Of a DNA stretch of 64,000 bases, positions 57,250 to 64,000 are shown piece by piece. The stretch spans positions 3,286,001 to 3,350,000 of the forward strand of contig LUGG01000002.1 in NCBI GenBank assembly GCA_001683735.1, given 5' to 3'. Each line of letters starts with the position of its first letter. Position 1 is the stretch's first letter. The notes beneath the pieces are model-generated. The model did no database searches. It saw nothing but the letters and a program-made list of their open reading frames with translations, and was not told the origin of the DNA. The stretch is from Grifola frondosa (lineage: Eukaryota; Basidiomycota; Agaricomycetes; Polyporales; Grifolaceae). A program made the translations under genes and the position numbers.

Positions 57250-57650
57250 AGTCCAACATCATACATTTTAGTGAGGAACTGAGCCTACAATTGAGGGATC
57301 AGTATGTTTGCAGCTGATTCAGAGTGCAGGTGACTGGAGCTATCAGACAAATTCTTTCAGAAAAAGCTGAGCCTTATTTGGACAAATTTCACCCTTCCAA
57401 GCATGCCTTATTCATCACAACTGGTGCAGTATTCACTTTCCAATTTGCAAAACATTGTGGAAAGTCACACTGAAATGGTATGTTTTTATTGCAATGATAT
57501 ACAAAAGCATATATATATTCAGATTCTACTAATTGAACACTTTTAGACAAGCCTAAGATGAAGAAAATCTGTGAAGAGTTGAGGAAGCAATGAAGAAAAA
57601 AAAACATATGATGACTAAATCCAAAACATATCTGGTCTTTGAAGTATCAA
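57250..57650 (+). repeat. Diverged copy of foldback loop/arm junction
   Basis: GTGAGGAACTGAG near 57272 resembles the minus strand at 5835. GGTATGTTTTTAT..., GAAGCAATGAAGAAAAAAAA and ACATATGATGACTAAATCCA resemble 6272-6420. Same order relative to a following satellite. Confidence 0.5.
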
Positions 57651-58680
57651 TTTGCCGGGCAGTAAAAGAATGAACTCAGTTGCCAGACTCTAAAGTATTA
57701 AACATGTCTGGTGTTCAAACTAAAATTTCCAGATAAAATTTCGGTATCTGAACTAAGATTTTGAACCATGAATATCTGCTTAAACGCTGATGCCTAAACC
57801 TTCGGTGTTTCAACTAAAATGTTGTGATAAATTTCCAGTGGTATTCAGACTAAAACCTCAGGATAAGACTTCAGTGTTCATACAAAATTTCAGCATAAAT
57901 CTTTGGTGTTTGAACTCAGTTATAAATATCTGCTTAAACATGAAATTAATACATTTTCAGTATTTTGACTAAATCTCTTGATAAATCTCTGGTGTTTTAA
58001 CTAAAACTCTGGGCTATGAATGTTAGCTCAAATACCAAAACTATACATTTTCAGTATTGGGTCTCAAGTTCCAGGGTAAAGTTTTGGCATTTGGTCCAAA
58101 GCTCCAGAATAAATCTTTAGTATTTGAATTTAAATGCTGGAATATAAATACCTGCTCAAATACCGGAGCCATACATTTTCGATATTTTGACCAAATCTCT
58201 GGTGTTTGAACTAAAACTTTAAATACCAAAACCATATATTTTTGGCATTTGGTCTAAACTCCCATGATAAATAATCCTCAGTATTTGAGTTCAAATGCTG
58301 GAATATGAATATCTACTCAAACACTGAATTAATATATTTTCAGCATTTTGACTCAACCTCTCAGTAAACCACGGGCATTTGAACTAAAATGCCAGGTTAT
58401 GAATACCTGCTCAAATACTGGAGTGATAAATTTTCAGTATTTTGACCAAATCACTTTGTAAATCTTGGGCATTTGAACTAAAATCTCAGGTTATGAATAT
58501 CAGCTCAAATATTGGAGTCATGTTTTTGGTATTTTGACTGAATCTCTCAGTAAATCTCCAGTGTTTGAACTAACACTGGGCTATCAATATCAGCTCAAAC
58601 ACTGAAACCATATATTTTTGGTATTTGGTTTAAAGTTTCAGGGTAAATTTTTGATGTTTGAACTAAAATTCCTAGGCATG
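57650..58680 (+). repeat. ~100-bp degenerate satellite array
   Basis: About nine units with TTTTCAGTATTTTGAC, AAATCTC..GTAAATCT, GTGTTTGAACTAAAAT and TGAATATCAGCTCAAAYACT. Unit length about 95-118 bp. It occupies the place of the 38-bp array in the foldback element. Confidence 0.8.
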
Positions 58681-58689
58681 AATAAATGT

Positions 58690-60660
58690 ACAGAGTAGCA
58701 ACTCAAATTGAAGAGTACACATTAAAATTTTTAAATTCTCTTAAATTTTCGGACCCTCACCTGAATTTCAGTATTAATTTTAGAGAAATTCATACAATTT
58801 CCCCAGTATTATCTGAAATTCTGATGTATTTTCTTGTATTGAACCAGCCGGACTATTATCACAGGCATTCAGCCAGGCTGTAATTATAAGAAATACTGAA
58901 ATTCCCGCTGGGACCAGCTGATCTGTGACAACAGCCAGTATTTATCACCAGCTACCTGTAAGTTACAGGTGGTATAACTGAATAAGCTCAAACAGAATGG
59001 TGTATCGAACAGGAAATCCTCTGAACCTTCCAAAATTATTTGTGCATATTGTGGAGAGACACACCTGGTGGACATGGCTTCAGCATCCCAATTCCAATCC
59101 ACCAGCATGGCGAAAGGATCCACTTATAGATTATGTAAGTGAAGCTTGCTTCGGGAGTTCTTTGACTAATATGCTACAAGTGGGATCCCACTTGAGTTTC
59201 ATGCAGTGATTGGCAAGGGCTCAGTGAGACAATTTTGGATGTGAATTCTGAGATTCGGAACTTCATCAGAAAGTAGGAGGCAAGAATTAATCAGCTGAAA
59301 ATGTTGGTCTGACAAATAAAGAAGGTCGGTACTGCTATCACAGATAAAAATTGAGCTTCACATCAAAGATCTGTATTACTACTGCCTTGCACATCAATGT
59401 TGATACCTGATTATAGTGTAATAATGCTGGACATGTAGTGACCAGCCTAAAGGGAAAAAATAAATTCTACTCACAAATCAGAGGCTACGTTTTACTCCAT
59501 CATTTTTATCACTTGACATCCATTGGTGTGAAATCTTTGCATCAGTTGCTGCTGCTACACTTTGGGTCACACCACAATCTTTGTCTCCCTTGTGGTACTT
59601 TGGGTCACTACACCGGCTTTCTTTGGCCCTCCACCAACTTCACCGCTCTTCGTTGACAATATCTCACCATTCAGCACCATTATTCCCTTTCTCTTTGATG
59701 GAACATTTTTTGCAAGGGCGTTTTTAATTGAAGGTGCAGGTCACCTGTCACTGATATCTCCTGGATACTTCTTTTCTAGTCTGTCAGGTGATTTCTCATT
59801 TTAATATCATCGGTGTAGCCATTCTTCTAATTACTCTGTGTAGCAGAACTAGATGCCACTAAAATGGGGAAGCATCCACTGCATGGTAATCTGAAATTAT
59901 ATTCAGAGTGGGGAATGGGTTACATGGTGTATTACTGGTATTAAAGTAGAAAAATAATCAAGTTGCAGAAATGCAGAGTTTGCTAGAAGTATTAAAGTAG
60001 AGAGATAGGGAAATAAAGAAGTGAGAATTGGAGGAATGCAGGCATGGAAGGAAGGTGAAGATTAGCAGAGTCAAATATCTGGCATGCTGAAATTGTGGCT
60101 GGTTAGCAGAGTGACTCTAGAGGAGATGGACATGTATGCTCACCTGGTGAGTTCAATAGCTGGTGATTGAGAATGACAGCTAGCCCCTCAATGTGCACCA
60201 GTGTCAGGAGAGGTGCTCCACTACTGGAGTGGAACACAAAAATATCCCTAGAGCAGCATGGCAGTGTAAATCAGGACATATGAACTCAAAGTGACCAATG
60301 GTTCTTTAGATGTCACACTTAGTGTCAATGTGCTTAGTTGGTCTAACTTCATCACACAACTTTCAATCAAGTATTTCTGTTCTTTACTGGCAGCCAGCTA
60401 AGCTGATGTCACAGGCCAGCCAGTCCCAGCCAGGATTGTAACTTGTTCTGTAGTTATAGTCCACTGGGCTTCTGTATTTTCAGTCTGACTAGATGTCACT
60501 CCAGAAAATCTGTGTCTCCTTTGCATCAGTCTGGCCAGGTTGCAGATTCACAGCATGGCCAGATGCCAATCAGAGCAGAATGTGTTCATGATCCTTCAAG
60601 AACAGTGTGCTCATGCCGGAGGAATTTCTGATATAACACCTGTCCACACAATGTCAAAGC
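58690..60660. other. AT-rich repeats, no supported gene
   Basis: CCAGCCAGG/CTGGCTGG-type words recur here (58850, 60420) and at 62620-62720, suggesting scattered fragments of one more repeat. A minus-strand frame at 59760-59570 (KRKGIMVLNGEILSTKSGEV...) is coding-like for ~60 codons but unassigned; a gag relic is possible. Confidence 0.35.
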
Positions 60661-60670
60661 ACACCACATC

Positions 60671-61073
60671 TAAGGTAGGCGACATGCACAACCATTGAAC
60701 GTATGTAAGCTGTGACTAAATGTGACAGCCCACTTATCTTTCGAGAAAGATAAGTCCAAGTTGATTACACAGTCCCAACTTGAGCACTCATCGAATAATT
60801 CGTTGACATGCTAACATATGCCTACATAATCCACTAGTTTCTAACCTCTTAATCATTGATAAATTTATGCCATTCAAATCATGTCTCGCACAAGAAATCG
60901 GCAACCACAAAAGTTTTTGGGAATCAGAAAATACACTAAACTGTGGTTGCCGATTGACCTAATACTAAGAATTGACATGCACATAGATTTTACATTGTTT
61001 TAACACGGCTTTTGTCACGGCGCTAAAATCGTTGCTTACATACGTTCAATGGTTGTGCATGTCGCCTACCTTA
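60671..61073. mobile_element. 403-bp MITE with perfect 40-bp inverted ends
   Basis: 60671-60710 is the exact inverse complement of 61034-61073 (starts TAAGGTAGGCGACATGCACA). If the outer TA is the duplicated target, the core is 60673-61071. Two further palindromes lie inside: 60732-60755 (11-bp stem) and 60896-60909 with 60942-60955 (14-bp stem). TA target and short size fit Tc1/mariner- or Harbinger-like MITEs. Perfect ends imply recent movement. Confidence 0.85.
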
Positions 61074-61124
61074 TCAGGGATGACAGCCAACCTGCATGCC
61101 AAATGTCAGCATCAATACTGCCCT

Positions 61125-61756
61125 TGGGGGTGTGGTAGGGTAGTGGTCTACCACACAAGGGCAGAACTGACCATGGGCATATGACATTTTGCCATCTTTG
61201 CTGAGGTTACGGGTTTGATTCCCCCGTGTATCCCCCTCCCCCGAAGATACCATTTAGACACTTTGAGCTCATTAGTTCTCACCACTCCTAATTGCCTCTG
61301 ACATTTCTATCTCTGTGGAACCCAAAAAGTCATTACTCCCTCAATTGGCTCTTTGGCTTTAATTACAAAATATCACTCAGCTTCATCGGGCATAGCCCGG
61401 CTGCATCCATTCATCTGCCACTATGTGGGAAACAGTTATGGGCCTGGTTGAGGCCTGGATAGAATCTGGTGTTGCAGGTGTAACCTAAAAATGGTGGGCA
61501 TAATGGGGTTTCAGATTATATAAGACCAGGTTGGTTGAGGCGAGCATGACTAGAGGGTTTGAAAGCTGGAGTTAGGAGTTGCAAGGTTGGCCAGATTTGC
61601 ATGATCACCTACATTTCTCTCTTCACCTCATGCCATATTTGCCAACAACATGCTTAGTCACTGACAAATTAGATAGTAAGATTTACGATAAGCTAGAATA
61701 CTTGTATATATTGTCTACCATAAGGCATGGCCTTCAAGAACAATAAATGAGGATTC

Positions 61757-61786
<30 letters not shown>
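61125..61786 (+). mobile_element. Candidate tRNA-derived SINE / poly(A) retroposon
   Basis: A-box-like TAGGGTAGTGG (61136-61146) inside a 9-bp hairpin (GTGTGGTAG / CTACCACAC). B-box GGTTTGATTCC (61212-61222) inside ACGGG..CCCGT, with GGGGG (61126-61130) and CCCCC able to close an acceptor-like stem. AATAAA at 61742 precedes 30 consecutive A (61757-61786). ACTGCCCT (61117-61124) and ACTGTCCT (61786-61793) may be an 8-bp duplication with one mismatch. The body (~660 bp) is long for a SINE and has a TATATAAG at 61515, so a retroposed Pol II transcript is the alternative. Confidence 0.5.
61757..61786 (+). repeat. Poly(A)30 tract
   Basis: Thirty A, ten bases after AATAAA. Confidence 0.95.
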
Positions 61787-61787
<1 letters not shown>

Positions 61788-62699
61788 GTCCTCAGCATGT
61801 TTGTTGTCTGCTGCAGTAAATATTGTTACTGTGCAGCTGGAGTTCTTTGATGTGCCAGGCCTCACATTCATAGCATATCTGGATGCCAATCAGAGTGGCA
61901 CAGTGGATCTGTGATCTGAAAACAATAGGATAGAGATTATGATGGTTTGGTCTGATGTAATTTTGACAATAAAGAAGGCCTGTAAATTAATGAAAGATGA
62001 TGTATGTATCCGGGATAAAAAATGAGCTGCACATCATGCTTCTGCATTAGTGACTTCTTACATCATAGTTGTATGCTCTGCCAAGTTGTCGCCCTACTCC
62101 AGTGATGATTTCCTGAATTCACCATTCATGGGCCACCAGACATCATCAAAGTAGTATAGGATGCGGTCTATTCATAGCTATAGAGGAACATAGAATGTAC
62201 GGAGGAGAACCTCATACTTCAGACTGGATTGGGATGAAGCAATGTGTAAGAAATAGGGGTGTTCATGAAGACCCCTTAATATTTGGAGAACCAACTGCTG
62301 GCAGTGACTGTATTGTATGTTGAAATCTTCACAATATTCACCTTGCATTGTGTTGGTTTGAACCTACTATCAGAATGTTCATTATGTTCACAAGCATGGT
62401 GTAGATTGTCAGACTGGCAAAAACTGTCCCAGAGTAGACATACAGACCAGGGCAGACATCAAAATGGAATGGCCATTCCAGAGTATAGGTTAACTGTCTG
62501 GATGACTAAGATCATCACTAATGTTCGAACAATGAGTCAAATGAGATCTTTGATGTCAGAATATGAGTCGATGTTGCAGCTCAATAGTTGGAAGAAGAAT
62601 GCTCAGAGCTTTCTGGCTGGACTGTTATCATATACTCTGGCCAGACTGTAAATACAGCAAGATAAACAGGTCTGGCTGGCCTGTAATAACAGTCTAAAT

Positions 62700-63990
62700 T
62701 CATACCTGGCTGGCCTTTGATAACAGCATATATGACTGAATGGGCTTTTCCATTGATCATTATCCTTGATCCATACATTGTTATATACCCATCGAAGGTC
62801 CAGCTTCATAATGTATTTGGCTCCCTTCAGCTGATTGATTAAAGAACTGATGCATGGAAGTGGATATCTGTTCTTTATTGTGACTGCATTTAGCTTTCAG
62901 TAATCTTGGACCAACCAGAGAGATCTGTCCTTCTTCTTTATGAAGAGGACTGTCACACTGACAGGACTCTTGGATGGACAAATATAACCTTTTTAAAGAT
63001 TCTCATCCAAGAATTTATTTAGTTGGCAGGTCTCTTTCAGTGACAGGGGGTAAACCTTTGATATAGATAGTGTTGCAGGGTCCAGTCCAGTCTGGTCTTT
63101 TATCTGACAAAGTTGGAACTGGAAACTGGGACTGGGACTAGACCACTTCAAATTTAGTAGGACTGGACTGAGACTGCAGTCCTCTGAGGACTGCAGAAGG
63201 ACTACAGTCTCAAGACCAGTTATGACTGGTCTGGAACCTTTGGTCAGTCCTGGACCAGTCATAACTGGTCAGAACCAGGCCCGAGGAGTAATATATTGGA
63301 AAGAATTTGTTATTTTCATCCAAGAACTGCTTGTATATACAGATATCATATCTAGACATACTTTACTATACATCTGAGAGGGAGTCAATATATAACTACT
63401 CATTTTATAAGGGACAAATTTGTGTAAATACAAACAATAGTGAAAAAGAAGTAAAGATACAAAAAAGGTAAGTATCTGACCAAATTGGGAATAGGCATAG
63501 AACCTAGCTACCATAAGCAAAGCTGGGCTTACCATACTAGAATGACTTATAGGACTGGTCAGAACTGATCCCAAACTAAGGACCTGTCCTGACCAGTCTT
63601 ATGCAGTCCTCTGAGATTTTTGAAAGTATGAGGACTGAGGACCAGAACAAAGACTGAACTACACAAAGACTGGGTTGCAGTCCAGTCGTTGTCAGTCTAG
63701 TCCTTCTTGGTTCTCAGTTCTAGGGTCAGTCCTAGGACATAACCCTGTAACACTACATATAGGTGATAAGTTTTGATCAGGCATCAAGTCGATAGCATAA
63801 TCATATGACTTGCTTATGGGAAAATGTTTGCTAGCCATCTTGGAGAAGATGTCTTCAAAGTCATGGAGGTGATCTGGAACAATCTTCTTCCATTCCTTCT
63901 TTTGTTTTTCCACTTGGGATGCTTCTTTAATTTTCTGTGACTTGGTGTACCTAGTGCAGATCTCCACCCATTGGTCAAGGATGGCATTGG
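62700..63990 (-). pseudogene. Ty3/gypsy pol fragment (protease-RT boundary and RT start)
   Basis: Reading right to left: VPDHLHDFEDIFSKMASKHF and PISKSYDYAIDLMPDQN, a 688-bp insertion (63068-63755), then KVYPLSLKETCQLNKFLDEN, a stop, GYICPSKSPVSVTVLFIKKK, [33 protein letters not shown]. That is the Ty3/gypsy RT start, including the first catalytic Asp motif (LDLRWVYNN for LDVRWGYNN). After FSHI the RT is lost, so the YxDD motif is absent. The element continues past 64000. Confidence 0.75.
63068..63755. mobile_element. 688-bp hAT-like insertion in the gypsy pol
   Basis: TAGTGTTGCAGGGT...ACCCTGTAACACTA ends, similar in the first nine bases to the 380-bp MITE family. Flanks GATATAGA and CATATAGG agree at 6 of 8. 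The interior is full of CAGTCC/GGACTG words and palindromes, e.g. CTGCAGTCCTC-T-GAGGACTGCAG split around 63186, and GACCAGTTATGACTGGTC. Removing it rejoins the pol reading. Confidence 0.7.
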
Positions 63991-64000
63991 CTCAGGGTCA

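Noticed and set aside
61126..61240. Functional tRNA gene
   Set aside because: A and B boxes are too far apart and no anticodon arm can be folded convincingly; better explained as a tRNA-derived retroposon head.

Overview
The window looks like heterochromatic, transposon-rich DNA from a mushroom-forming basidiomycete (Agaricomycete). Evidence: 47-57 bp spliceosomal introns with GT..AG ends, protein families multi-copy in such genomes (Plavaka-type transposase, DUF6698, a JBP1/TET-type 2OG-Fe(II) dioxygenase, a Zn2Cys6-like cysteine-cluster family), NRPS-like adenylation, Brr2 and DUF726 fragments with basidiomycete-like sequence, and Ty3/gypsy and hAT-like debris. No bacterial features are present. 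All family names come from memory of sequence patterns; no search was run.

Layout. 1-9.7 kb: a decayed, intron-bearing multi-copy mobile-element protein on the minus strand, split by a 6.7-kb foldback element (998-7741, 8-bp TSD) whose ~1.6-kb inverted arms are built from ~38-bp tandem repeats; one arm is itself split by a 2.8-kb insertion (2221-5004, TSD CCGG). 10.4-25.5 kb: five copies of a ~380-bp hAT-like MITE with 8-bp TSDs, one inside a DUF6698 pseudogene and one inside a Plavaka-type transposase pseudogene (22.5-27.1 kb). The Plavaka copy and the 2.8-kb insertion share a 1.25-1.4-kb leader with perfect heat-shock-element arrays. 27.9-31.5 kb and 45.3-48.0 kb: two related repeats holding fragments of cellular genes, introns retained. 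35.6-37.6 kb: a second train of fragments (malic enzyme, DUF726, Brr2). 37.7-40.4, 43.7-44.9 and 53.9-55.5 kb: Zn2Cys6-like or related genes, two of which share a nearly identical 537-bp block. 48.2-49.4 kb: the best-preserved gene of the window, a four-exon, 365-aa JBP1/TET-type dioxygenase with its catalytic H-x-D...H...R residues. 56.4-64 kb: AT-rich satellite, a 403-bp MITE with perfect 40-bp inverted repeats, a tRNA-like poly(A)-tailed retroposon and a Ty3/gypsy reverse-transcriptase fragment split by another hAT-like insertion.

Composition is mosaic. The flanks (about 1-28.8 kb and 56.4-64 kb) are AT-rich, look CG-poor and are full of stops; the middle is GC- and CG-rich. Mobile-element decay with a possible 5-methylcytosine oxidase nearby suggests a methylation-shaped region, but that link is inference. 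Apart from the dioxygenase, few genes look functional; most are relics.
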